This document shows, in pieces, positions 1-11,292 of a stretch of DNA of 60,000 nucleotides. The position numbers were made by a program, and so were the translations under genes. The DNA is from Bugula neritina (Eukaryota; Bryozoa; Gymnolaemata; Cheilostomatida; Bugulidae), in the NCBI GenBank assembly GCA_964035545.1, contig OZ037767.1:20874628-20934627 (forward strand), written 5' to 3'. A model generated the notes under the pieces. The model was not told where the DNA came from. It saw only the letters and a program-made list of their open reading frames with translations, and made no database searches. Position 1 is the first letter of the stretch. The number at the start of each line of letters is the position of its first letter.

Positions 1-579
1 AGTAACTATGCTGCACGTGCTAACTATAACGCTAGTATTCAAGGCTGCTGAGCGCAACATCAACCAATAACGCTCAAGCAGTTACAGTGCGCTATATAGG
101 TCAGCTTTGGTGCGCCCGTAATATTGCACAATCTGACCTAGTTTAGATCGATCGCAGGCATTCATCCTAAAGAATGCATGTTTTTGCAATGCTTTTTTCT
201 ATGTTTACAAGCAAAATATGGCCTAATGTTATCACATACATGTTATTTAACATGTCAAAAAACTATAGATTGAGATAATTCACATTTGCACTTCTATAAA
301 TATACAAATTACGAGCTAAAAGATCACATCTCACAGTCATATTTCTATAGTTATTCATTTGTATAGTCACGTGACTAGCAGGAATGCTGGCGCTGTTACG
401 TCACAGTTCCCAGCTCATTTCAAAATCGGCGTTTTGGCTGTTACCAATCTACACCCTCAACTTCAACTAACTTTTTCTACCTTTGGTCAAATGCTTTTTG
501 TCAATGCATGCTTAGAAAAACACAATATTATGTGTGTTTGACCTAAATGGCCATTTATTAGACAAGATAGAGCAATCCT
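1..579 (-). mobile_element. TTAA-flanked MITE, copy 1 (truncated by window start)
   Basis: This segment matches in inverted orientation the complete element at 33477-34244. Base 1 pairs with 34055, and hand alignment shows no net length change across 579 bases and roughly 95 percent identity over the first 180. The right end is GAGCAATCCT (570-579) followed by TTAA (580-583), the same terminus and target duplication as in copy 2. About 189 bp of the element lie left of the window. A 60-codon open frame inside (359-541) is nearly identical in both copies but has no recognisable domain, so I treat it as incidental. The TTAA target points to a piggyBac-type transposase as the mobiliser (inference); the termini lack the usual CCC start. 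Confidence 0.85.
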
Positions 580-604
580 TTAAGGTTGTTTTATTTTGTT
601 ACGA

Positions 605-745
605 AATGTTAACCTGTTTCTATAACTTGTTATAACCTGCTCTTACTTGCTATATTACCTGTTTCTATATGCTATCACCTGTTATTTCCTGCTCTTACCT
701 GTTATTACCTGTTATTACCTGCTATCACCTGTTATAATCTGACCG
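605..745. repeat. Degenerate ~10-bp tandem repeat (ACCTGTTATT-like)
   Basis: Imperfect repeats of the type ACCTGTTATT / ACCTGCTCTT lie between the MITE end and the first visible anoctamin exon at 786, inside an intron. No coding potential. Confidence 0.7.
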
Positions 746-785
746 CATGGTGTACTTGCTGTAGTATATGCAATGCTGTTAATAG

Positions 786-3700
786 ACAAAGAGGCAGCGA
801 CGCTAGAAGAACAAGTCTACAAGCGCCTCAGAATTTCCAACCCTCACCGGCAGCAAGTACCAAACATGCCAAAGAAATACTTCAACTGTAAATTTAAAAC
901 GGAAAAGCTCAGCAAGTGAGTTTACAGTTGTTACCTTCAAATTTGCAACCAAACCAATATTGATTGTAAATTATGTGTAATTTATTTTTCTGCAATCAGC
1001 TAGTGATGGTAAAGAGTAAATTTTAGGGTGAAGCGAGTGATGTAATTCAATTTGTCTACCATCACGATGATTTACATTAAAAATATATTTTAATATTAAA
1101 CTCAGTTTAATATTATATTAGAAAGTTTACTTTGTTATCAAATGGTAGTTGTATGCTTTATAAATTTAGGTTTTAGCTAGCTTTTACACTATTTGCTGCC
1201 AAGATGTTTTGTTTTGAGTATCTTTTTGATAATTCAACAGGTTTATTAATTAATAATAAAGGTTGCATACTTTATATTTGCGCAATATTTTTCTTTGTAA
1301 TTTAACTTAATTCATGTAGCATACCATTATGAAATTGATACTATTGTATATGCACAAGGAGTGAAATTTTATTCACTTGCTTTGAAAATATTGATGAGAG
1401 TTAAAATGGAGCAAAACAACAGCAATATTCACTATAGCTTCACTGTTTATGTGAATGCAGAATACTTCATGTTTTGGTCTGTTTTAGACATACAGAGTTA
1501 TCCTCTCTTTTCTAGATTTTATGGAGGAAGTCTTGAAGACCGAGAGCAGACATTTTTCACTCCGACTCAGAGATCCATGGCTGTCTTCCAGATTCTCCGA
1601 ACAACGTCTTACGGAAAGAGAAGCAGAGGAGAAGTTGGAGTGGAGCAGCTGATTGAAGATGAAGTGTTTACAGCTGCATATCCTCTCCATGATGTATGTG
1701 TTTCCATAGCAACCTTGTCTCCATAGTAACCATGTCTGTATATCCTCTCCATAATGTATGTGTTTCTATAGTAACCATGTCTGTATATTATCCTCTCCAT
1801 GATGTATGTGTTTCCATAGCAACCTTGTCTCCATAGTAACCATGTCTGTATATCCTCTCCATAATGTATGTGTCTTCATAGCAACCATGTCAGTGTATCC
1901 TCTTCATAATGTATGTTTCTCAATAGTAACACTATATGTATATCCTCTCTATACGTATACGTCTTTATATAGTAACCATGTCTCTATAGCAACCATGTCT
2001 GCTTATCTTCTCCATGTATCCACTATTACCAATTAGCTACCATCACTTTTGGAAAATGAAACATAGTTTAATCTTTCAACTATGGAGTGTGGTTTATTCC
2101 CGGTAGGGTTTTTCTGCTGAAGATCACACTAAAGTTACAATATAGAAATTTTGCTTTGAGAGAGCAAATCTACCAGATATACCTGCTTCCTTTGACGCCA
2201 GCTTTTAATTATTATTATTAGAAATAAGTTTGTATAGCTCAGGCTGTTTGTATAGCTCAGGCTGTGCATTGAAGGGGGAGCTTACACCAAAAGACCAAGA
2301 CACACCCCTTACCAAGAGACAAGTGTTGTGGAAGTACTGGGGCAATTACAGGAAGTGGTACAAGCATCAGCCCATCCAGCACATCAGGGAATACTTTGGT
2401 GAAAAAATTGGTATATACTTTGTGTGGCTAGGTACGTGAAGCTGACCAATTGGAAGGAACTATTATTTTAACAATACAACAGAAAGTATCATAGTTATAC
2501 TCTCTACATTAGTTTCTAATTACATTCATAATTACTTGTAGAAATCCAGTTAAGCATAATAAGCTTATTCATTGTTATCTAAACAAGTATAAGAAGTGAA
2601 ATTTAATGAAATAATGATTAGCATTTAGATCAAGCTAGTCATTGAAGAACAGCAAAATACAACCTTTTTTGCCATTGTCACTAACTAAAATGTAGCTGTA
2701 TATAATACAAATAATAAAGGCCAATTAGCAAAACTTGGCAAACTTAAATCATTTGATTTAAGGGAGAATAATTTACTCGTGACTGTCATGACTAATATTG
2801 ATTTAGTGTCATTATATGGATGTATAACTGTTCCTGTAATAGCAGCTTGTAATTTAGTATGTTTAGATTTTATAGCCTGGGTTATAATATACTCCATTAA
2901 TTCATTGAAACAAGGAATCTGGGACTAACATTTCCTTTCTATCTAACACTGAATTGATTTCTGGAAATAGTCCGAATATTAGCAAAACGGATGCACTTTG
3001 AATTTGCAATTAGACTGAGGCTTTTATTGGTTTGAATTAAACATGCTACTATAGTTGCAGGAGAATGCTGCCTGCCTTGTAATACAATGTCGCTGTGTAA
3101 ATGCATTAAACTCTCAAACACTGAAAACCGGTGGCTCCAGGTTCAGTCAAGCAATTCTGTCTGTTGGCTGACAAACGCAGATTTTCATTATCTAGCTTAA
3201 CGTTTGTATTAAATTTATGTTTAAAGGGTTCTACACAACGTTTCTTCTCCCAGCTGCCCTTGTAGGTGTAGCTGTCTTCTGCTATGGCATATACAGTGTG
3301 AAAGGTAATCAGGTCATGTGAGTATGACTCATTCAACTTTATCTTCTCAAGTTGAAAGTTGTTAAAAATAGTTCTTTTGAATGAGATAATTTTTTATTAT
3401 AACAGGACAAAATCAAATCCTTGCCAGTTTGGAGATTTAAATTATTTACTAGCATCAGGGAAAAAAATAGGATATTTATTTAGTAATATTACTCCAATAT
3501 TATAAGTATACTATAAGTAAAAGCTGCATTATTTTAGCAAGGAGATTTGTGACAGCGGTACAACTCTAAAGATGTGTGCGCCCTGCGACGAGTGCCCAAC
3601 ATTTTATCTGTCGGAGCTGTGCTGGTTTGTTAAAATAGGCTATTTCTTTGACCACCCTGGTACAGTGTTCTACGCTGTTTTCATGTCCTTCTGGGGTAAG

Positions 3701-6700
3701 TGAAAAGTAAAATGTAAGCTCACTCTATTTTGCTAAACTGTTTTTGCATTCTGTAAAATTATATATTTATGTGTTGGTTATGGTTGTTTTATTTCTCTGT
3801 ACGCAGTTTAAAAATTGTTTCTCAACATTGCACTGAAAAATATTTAAGCTTCAAATATTTTGAAATAAAGGCTAAATTATGTGAAGACAATTGAAACTCA
3901 ATTCTCCATACAACCCAGTGGGCATAACTGAAATTAAAACCAAAAGGTTTTTTATGTTCAATTATATGCAAGTAAAACAGTAAATAACCAAAATACACCT
4001 TTTTTACCTGTGAAAGAGCTCCAATTATGATTTCATGGCATGAACAATACGTATGTGTGCACAAGTTTACATGGAGTTTGATTTCATTTATACTGTATTG
4101 TGTGTGTTTATTTCCGCTTAAATCTGAACTAAAATATGCATATTGAGACATCAAATCTGCATGGTCTACTTTCAGCTGTATTCTTCTTACAATTCTGGCA
4201 AAGAACTGCAGTGAAAACAGCATTTGACTGGGATTGCATGGACTACAGCGAATTGGACGAACGACCCCGTCCTGCATACATCAACTTAGCTCCTGAGATA
4301 ATAAAAAATCCAATAACTGACTCCATAGAACCGCATTTCCCCAAGCAGAAGCGAGCCCGTAGAATGGTTGCCAGTTACGTGTTTATACTAGCCATGGTAA
4401 GTGTTTAGATGTCTAAACTATTACGTATATTTAGAAGTTGCCCTACCTATGCTTGGTATTACTAGTATATTTATTTATTATGCAGTTTTTTAGTAATTTT
4501 GAAAAATATCGGACATATCGACAACTATTTGTGGTGCCAAACCAAGATACATGATTAACACGATAACATTTGTCTTAGAGCTAGAGATGGCAACCACACA
4601 ATTTAAAATTATTTGGTGGGTAAAATCATAGGTTTGTAAAGCTTAACAGAAGCATTTCATTTAGCAAACTGTATAGTTGATTTAAAATATAAGCACCCCG
4701 CAGGCAGTTATAAATAACTAGGAACTTAGAGAAAAAGACCAATTGATACTCTTTCTTGAGGAACTCTTTTTTCTTTCAGATGGGAATTGTAATAATGTTT
4801 ATTCTGTCCTGCATCCTCTACAAAGTCTTGGTATCCATCCACTTGGCTCGTCTCAACTGGAAGCTAGCAGAACTGCAGCAGTTCTCTGGAGTTGTTGCAG
4901 TCATATCTGGTACAGTTCTCAATCTAATCCTCATTATCATCATGGGCTGCATCTATGAACTCATGGCATTTAAGCTGACACATTGGGGTAAGTGTCTGAT
5001 GTACTTTGAAGGGGGTAAGTGTCTGATGTACTTTGAAGGGGGTAAGTTTGGTTTGGTGTTGGCAACTTTCTTTGCTCTTGTTGTTGATGTTTAGATCTCT
5101 GGTTTTACCAAAAAAGCTTGATTCAAGATAGTACTTCTCTTCAAAATATGTTTTGTTTGAATTATAATATTTCAATTTTCAATGCAATTTATATGGTAAA
5201 ACTAGCGTATTTATACATATTCTGTTGTTAGATTATAAAATCAGCAATGATTTTAAAAGATAGTTACTTGCTTAGTTTATTTGCCATTCAATAATATAAT
5301 AATATAGTATGATAATCAGATGATAGGAAATACAGTAGAAATATTAAAAATGCTATTGGAACAAATACATCTTCCATCGCGGTGCAACCCCTTTTTCAAT
5401 TGAAAAATAAACATTATAACTGTTATGTAATGCCATGATTGTTCTAAACTACCTACATAAAATAACTTCTTGTCCATGATGTAAAATCATGACTTTAAAC
5501 TAAAGAAATAGTAATTTAATTCTAATTCATATTATCACAGCATTTTAACCACAGAACTCTTTACTTTGTTCAGAGATGCACCGGACCCAGACGGAGTTTG
5601 AAAAATCCTTCACCATTAAAGTATTCCTGTTTCAATTTGTGAACTATTACTCATCCATTTTCTATGTGGGCTTCTTCAAGGGAAAGTTTGTTGGGCATCC
5701 TGGAAATTACATTCGATTTCTCGGCCTTCGGAACGAAGAGGTGAGAGATTCCTACGACATGGTGTATCAGTCTCTCGTAAGAGATATGAACCGTGATGAA
5801 TCATCAAGCTTTTGAGAGTTGAACATGTTTCAAGTATTAAACATGATGAAATAAAGTTTATTACTGACTTCTAGTGCACGAGTGGTGGATGTATGATAGA
5901 GTTGGCGCAGCAGTTACTAGTCATCATGGTGGGCAAGCAGATAGTCAACAACGTCACTGAGATCTACCTACCGTAAGTCTGATTCTATACTGTGAACCTT
6001 TATGTTTTTATGTAATCAACAACCAATGAAGAAATTATAGACCGGGTACCCGAACAGGACAAAGCGGAGATAGGTGAGAAAAAAACGAAAAAATTATAGC
6101 TCGCTTAACAATGCATTCTACTGATAACTAAAGTAGAAAAAGTTTAGTGTTTAGGCAATTTATATAGTTTCTTCATTGAGTTTGAAACTTTTATCAACTA
6201 TGTAATGGAAGAACAATTCTAGCATTTGCAATTTTTAATAATTGAAGGTCTCTTTGTGGCTGATTTACTAGGTATAATGTCCACACAATATATTGCATCA
6301 GATTTTTAGCTGCTAGAAAATAAATAACTTAAGTAACAAAGAGAGCCTTTTTAACCTCAACATTCCAAATATATTTCAATGCCTAAATGCAGTTGAATGT
6401 CACCGCTAGTAAAACTTGAACTTATCAGATCTTAACTATAATTTTATGGTTTCAGTGATGAACTTTCAGTTGACTTGATTCAAAAAATTTTGACAGTAGG
6501 TATGGCAATAAAATTTGATGTTGAATATTGCAATGAAATGGGCTATTAAATCCATCAGCCATGCACATCCTTATTCTCTGTTCATAGAAAGATTCTAGCA
6601 TGGTGGCAAGGAAAGTCCAGGACATTTTGTCTTGCTGACGTTGAAGAAAACTTTGTAGTGCAGAGGTGGGAAGCGGATTACCAGCTCTTGCCGGCTACTA

Positions 6701-9700
6701 AACTATTTGAGGAATACCTTGAAATGAGTAAGCTAAGTATACGGAAACTGACTGGTTACTTTTGAGCTGCGTGCTAACATGTGCATATGTTAATAAATAG
6801 AAGGCAACTAAAACAAAGAAAGCTTAACTATTTTTTGCTAAAAGCAGATTATATTTGTAAACTCAAGCAATTTTGCTGAAAAGTGTTGATCTTTTAACTT
6901 TATAACTTTTCTGTAGAGAACTCAAAAGGAGTTTTGTTCTCGTGAAACTATTTTGTTAGTGCATTTAAGTAGTTAGACTGTTAGTCACTCTATTAACGGT
7001 TAGTTATACTCTACTGGCAGTGTGTGCTGCATTTAGCCAAACTATAACTTTACTGCCCTGAAGAATTTTTGGTCTGCTATTTTTTCATCAACACACCTAT
7101 AACTTCTTTCGCACAAAAACACACAGATTGAAACAGGTAGAAAATAACAGAAACATAATTTGCATCAAAATTTATAGCCTTGCAGTTTGGATTCATCACT
7201 ATATTTGTGGCGGCCTGCCCTCTCGCACCACTGTTTGCACTCATTAACAATTGGATAGAGCTAAGACTAGATGGAAGGAAGTACTTGTGTGACTTCAGGC
7301 GTCCCGTGGTAGAGAGAGCACAAGATATCGGAGTCTGGGCGGACATTTTGGTTACTATTGCCCACATAGCTGTGGTGAGCAATGTGAGTGCCTAGCAATT
7401 GTTCCTTTAGTCTCGCAAGAGAAACGCAACTAGCAGTGAAAGTGGGAGGGGTTTAGAGTTAAAGTGTTCATTATGGTTAGACATGTTTAACTTCGTATAA
7501 GTTGGCATCTGGTTTTTAAGCCAGTTCCAAAGGCAACTCACTCACTTAAAGCCAGGCAAACTTTTAACCCAAACTGCTCTCTAGAGTTTTGAGTTTTTCC
7601 AACAAAACTTCTCACATTTACTCCCAAACAGAAAAGGCACTCAGTTATATCTCTCTTTGATTAAGTTTCTATTCCATTCTTATATTCATCTACACGTAAG
7701 TAAAAGAATGCTTAAGCTTGTTAATTTGGCCAGTGTTAGTGAAGATGAACAGCTTGTAATTTTCTGCTCTTAGATAAATTTTCAAAATTGTATAAAAGCT
7801 GTGTAATTTCAACCCTACACGGTAGTTGAAAATATTGAACATCTCTGTGTATGTTGCAGGCGTTTCTCATAGCTTTTACTTCTGACTTCCTACCACAAGC
7901 CTTGTATCAGTACAGAGTTGACCCTGAGCTGAAAGGTTTTGTTAACTTCACTCTTTCAACTTCCAATCACAGCGGAGAGTACTGCAGGTAAATTGTATCT
8001 TCAATTCTTGATTAACAGCCTGAATTTTACCTCCAAAATTTTTTCTTCAAATGAGAAACAATTACGAAAAAATTTAAGAATTTGATCAACTAAAATAGAG
8101 AAGTATACACTATTAAATAGCTCAAGGCATTAGTTAAAACTGGTCAAAGTGGTTGTTGGCTGAAATGATTTAATCAAATGCCATATCAAATATTGCACAA
8201 TAGCATGCTAACATAAAGAGTAGCGGAAGTGTTTAGTGTTTAGAGATGCTGCTCTAACATAAAATGTGTAATGCTATGACAGATGAAGTGCTAACAGGGT
8301 CATTATGAGCATCTGATCAGAATGGCAGCAACCCTTCAGCTATGTTGCCAATAAAAAACTTTATAGCTTATTCAAAACTCTTACCAATAAGGGTATCATA
8401 GGAGTTGCTTACACTCCTGTTTTGAGGGTATCCTAGGAGTGGTCTTCCACTGTTGTTATGAGGGTATCATAGTAGTTGTCCTACACTCTTGTTATGAGGG
8501 TATCATAGGAATTGTTTTACAGTTTTGTTATGAGGGTATCATAGGAGTTGTCCTACACTCTTGTTATGAGGGTATCATAGGAATTGTTTTACACTCTTGT
8601 TATGAGGGTATTATAGGAGTTGTCCTACACTCTTTTTCTGATGGTGTCATAGGAGTTGTCCTACACTCTTGTTATGAGGGTATCATAGGAGTTGTCCTAC
8701 ACTCTTGTTATGAGGGTATCATAGGAGTTGCCCTACACTCTTGTTATGAGGGTATCATAGGAATTGTTTTACACTCTTGTTATGAGGGTATCATAGGAGT
8801 TGTCCTACACTCTTTTTATGAGAGTATCATAGGAGTTGTAACTATAACCAGATAACAAATAGTAGATCAAATTTTTGTATGCAGTGACTTGCAATACTAC
8901 TGCTATTACTCCTAGTACTGCTGTTGATACAAGTACTATTACCTCTATACTTTCGCTAGCATATTATTGTTACATAAACAACTCTGTTGACAGATATCGA
9001 GACTTCAGAAATGAAGATGGCAGCTACTCACAAGTTTATTGGCAGCTTCTCTGCATACGACTGGCATTTGTCGTCTGCTTTGAGGTAAGAACAACTTTTC
9101 ATGAGAATTAAACTTTTAGTCACCAAACACGTGTCATGCTTCCATTTCGTGTCATGCTTCTATTTCGTTGACGCAAAATCTTATGTGTTTGTTAGCCATA
9201 AAAACGTATGATCTAATGATGTTTTCTTATATTTTACTGGTGAGTTTTGGCTTTTTTACTGTGAATTTAATTTTTTACTGAAATTCACAAAACAGTGAAA
9301 ATTCTATCTAATTGACTACATAGACTGAATTTTCAACACAAAGTTGAGCTAAAATTGCAAACTGATTGGAATGTTAAGTTTATCAGTTGCACGTTTCTTG
9401 TTAAACTTGAAAGCATAACTAGAGCTACAGAAAACGAAAAATTAGAATGGGAACAAATAAAACTGGAACTGAAATTGATAGCCTTCATGCATAGGCATGG
9501 TCACAATAAATTGTGTATATGTTGAAGAACTGTTATTTGTTTCAAACCTTCTCAACTTGTGTCATCATTTGATGTATTTCAGCACTTTGTGTTTGTGGTT
9601 ATGAGGCTTATAGATGTAATGGTACCTGACATACCCAACAGTCTGGCCACAACTATCAAACGGGAGCAGTATTTAGGGAAACAAGCTCTGGTTGACAATC

Positions 9701-10312
9701 ATACTGCTCTACTGGTGAGTTGTCACAAGTCATCGCACAATACAGTGACATTACACTGTGTATAGTAGTGACATCACATATAGTAGTGACATCACACAAT
9801 ACAGTGACATCACACATAGTAGTGACATCACACGTAGTAGTGACATCACACATAGTAGTGACAGCACCCATAACAGTGACATCACACATAGTAGTGACAG
9901 CACACATAACAGTGACATCACACATAGTAGTGACAGCACAAGTTAAGTAACACCTTACAATAGCATCACATAATTAACTTTCGATCGTTAAAAATAATAC
10001 TTTATAATAAACTTAATTTGAGTGTGTGTTTGTGCGAACGAGTGAGTGAGAAAGCGTGCAGGTGAATATGTGAGACATTGGGTAAAAGCATTGGTAAATG
10101 AGTGAAATAAAAGAGACAGCGTAAGTTATATGAAAAAAGAAAATAAACATTGCAAGATCAATGCAGTTCAGAAAACGTTATAATTATTCGCAATGCTATA
10201 TGAATTTCTAAATATGAAACAATGGTTAATAATATTACAGCTGGCTAAAAACTTGGAAGATGACGATGAGGACGAAGAGATTAAAAGCAAATCATTAACT
10301 AAGAATATGTAG
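786..10312 (+). CDS. ANO7: Anoctamin (TMEM16 family), closest to ANO7; 5' partial
   Basis: Multi-pass membrane protein of the TMEM16 family, whose members are Ca2+-activated chloride channels and/or phospholipid scramblases. Exons: 786-915, 1516-1693, 2275-2431, 3227-3317, 3538-3695, 4176-4396, 4780-4987, 5574-5740, 5875-5972, 6588-6727, 7178-7383, 7860-7987, 8994-9084, 9583-9714, 10241-10312. All junctions are GT...AG and in phase, giving at least 725 residues ending with TAG at 10310. The dimerisation domain is only partly present (exon 1516: FFTPTQR, AAYPLHD); earlier exons lie left of the window. The six Ca2+ ligand positions known in this family are kept: NNVTE (TM6), EYLE (TM7), IELRLD (TM8). 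Resemblance to ANO7 rests on [11 protein letters not shown], the NEE-to-GGC stretch and [14 protein letters not shown]. The C-terminus is short and acidic (LEDDDEDEE). The introns carry several minisatellites, two of which duplicate a splice donor. The family is certain; assignment to ANO7 is by remembered similarity. Confidence 0.9.
1679..2030 (+). repeat. Minisatellite copying the exon end and 5' splice site
   Basis: About seven imperfect units of 46-61 bp. The first unit starts inside the anoctamin exon (TATCCTCTCCATGAT, ending at 1693) and continues through the donor GTATGTG. Further copies of CATRAT followed by GTATGTG occur with the donor at 1755, 1804 and 1865, and as GTATGTT at 1911. 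Reading past the authentic donor reaches an in-frame TAG within about 35 bases. Confidence 0.85.
4985..5047 (+). repeat. 27-bp tandem triplication of a splice donor
   Basis: Donor GGGGTAAGT occurs at 4988, 5015 and 5042 with exact 27-bp spacing; the DNA between copies is identical (GTGTCTGATGTACTTTGAAG). The frame stays open, so use of the second or third donor would add 9 or 18 residues (GKCLMYFEG per unit) to the anoctamin after KLTHW. Confidence 0.9.
6032..6099 (+). mobile_element. Short retroelement-tail insertion with target-site duplication
   Basis: About 50 bp containing CCGAACAGGACAAAGCGGAG and then ATAGGTGAG plus an A-rich tail is bracketed by AAATTATAG at 6032-6040 and 6091-6099. 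The same core occurs inverted at 46764-46810, also bracketed by a direct repeat. This suggests a severely 5'-truncated SINE or LINE inserted by target-primed reverse transcription. It lies in an anoctamin intron. Confidence 0.65.
8390..8838. repeat. 36-bp minisatellite (~12 copies)
   Basis: Units contain GAGGGTATCATAGGAGTTGT followed by CCTACACTCTTGTTAT. They lie in the anoctamin intron between exons 7860-7987 and 8994-9084. Because 36 is a multiple of 3 the array is open in one frame (8439-8855), but this is not a gene. Confidence 0.9.
9738..9945. repeat. 18-bp minisatellite (~12 copies)
   Basis: Units of AGTAGTGACATCACACAT, with variants, begin shortly after the donor of anoctamin exon 9583-9714. 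They do not include the donor itself. The period produces long open frames on both strands that I consider spurious. Confidence 0.9.
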
Positions 10313-10386
10313 CAGCGGCTTTACAGGACAATGGAGTAGATGGTAGTTTACCATAGTGAAAGTTGTTTTTGTGAGTTATGAGAGTC

Positions 10387-10392
10387 AATAAA
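10387..10392 (+). terminator. Candidate poly(A) signal of the anoctamin gene
   Basis: AATAAA 75 bp after the stop codon at 10310-10312. Confidence 0.6.
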
Positions 10393-10942
10393 TGTGTTGG
10401 TGATACAATTCTCTAACAAAGACATGTCAATATGTTTCCAATTCATCAGCACTTCTTAAGAGGTAGGTGCAGTAATGGAAAGTTATCTAAAAATCCTCTG
10501 TTTTGCATAAGTGAGAAATAGTCCAAGAGAAGCTATGTTTTCAAGCTATATTTCACCAGCACCCTGGACCCTGAAATTAAAACTTCTCTGTTACTGGACC
10601 TTTAAATAATCTTTCCCCTAGTGTATAAGTCTACTAGTGACTAAACTCTAAAGCAACTGGTCACTAAGCTCTCTACTATGAGCATTCAACTACATGTTGC
10701 GGTACCGCAACTCTCAACAAAGAAGTACAGTTTCCAGGCTTTGACTGTTGATTCACAGAGCGGTGAGCATGCAGGAGAATGTTCTTAGTTGTGCTGAGTA
10801 GCTATAGAGCTTCTTTGTGCTCTGCACTAGCTCTTGATGCTTTTTACAGCAAATATTTTAAAACAATGCATTTCTTATGCAGCCAGTTTAACACATTGAT
10901 GGCAAGGTGGCAATACTCTATATAAATCACTGCATTACTTTG

Positions 10943-11292
10943 TAAGCCTAGGGGCACACTGTGCATATTTTCGCATGCGAACATTTAAACCACAAGTAGC
11001 AAAGGTGCCCACTGTATGCGTTAAGAAAACATTTGCACTTGTCGCTCAGCATTCTGAACGCAAGTGCGAATCGTCTCTGTCGTCGTCACCTAATTGGCTG
11101 GTAGTTATTTAGCGAGCCCAATTCTTTTCTTTTAGTGCTATATTCCAGTAAATTGCGTTTTATTAAAAGCGAGTGCGATTTAAAAATGAAAGCTTTATTT
11201 ATCACACATCACTGACGCTACAGTGGACACCTTCGCTACCTGTGGTTTCAATTTTCGCGTGCGAAAATACGCACAGTGTGGCCTTAGGCTAA
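10943..11292. mobile_element. Harbinger-type MITE, copy 1 (344 bp)
   Basis: Element 10946-11289 has long terminal inverted repeats starting GCCTAGGGGCACACTGTGC, and is flanked by the 3-bp duplication TAA (10943-10945 and 11290-11292). A second copy of identical length lies inverted at 36830-37173, flanked by TTA on both sides. A TWA target with 3-bp duplication is typical of PIF/Harbinger. There is no coding capacity. Confidence 0.85.

Noticed and set aside
359-541. 60-codon ORF conserved in both TTAA MITE copies
   Set aside because: Conservation reflects recent copying of the whole element; no domain and no constraint distinct from flanking bases.
8439-8855. 138-codon open frame with [12 protein letters not shown]-type repeats
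   Set aside because: In-frame translation of a 36-bp intronic minisatellite.
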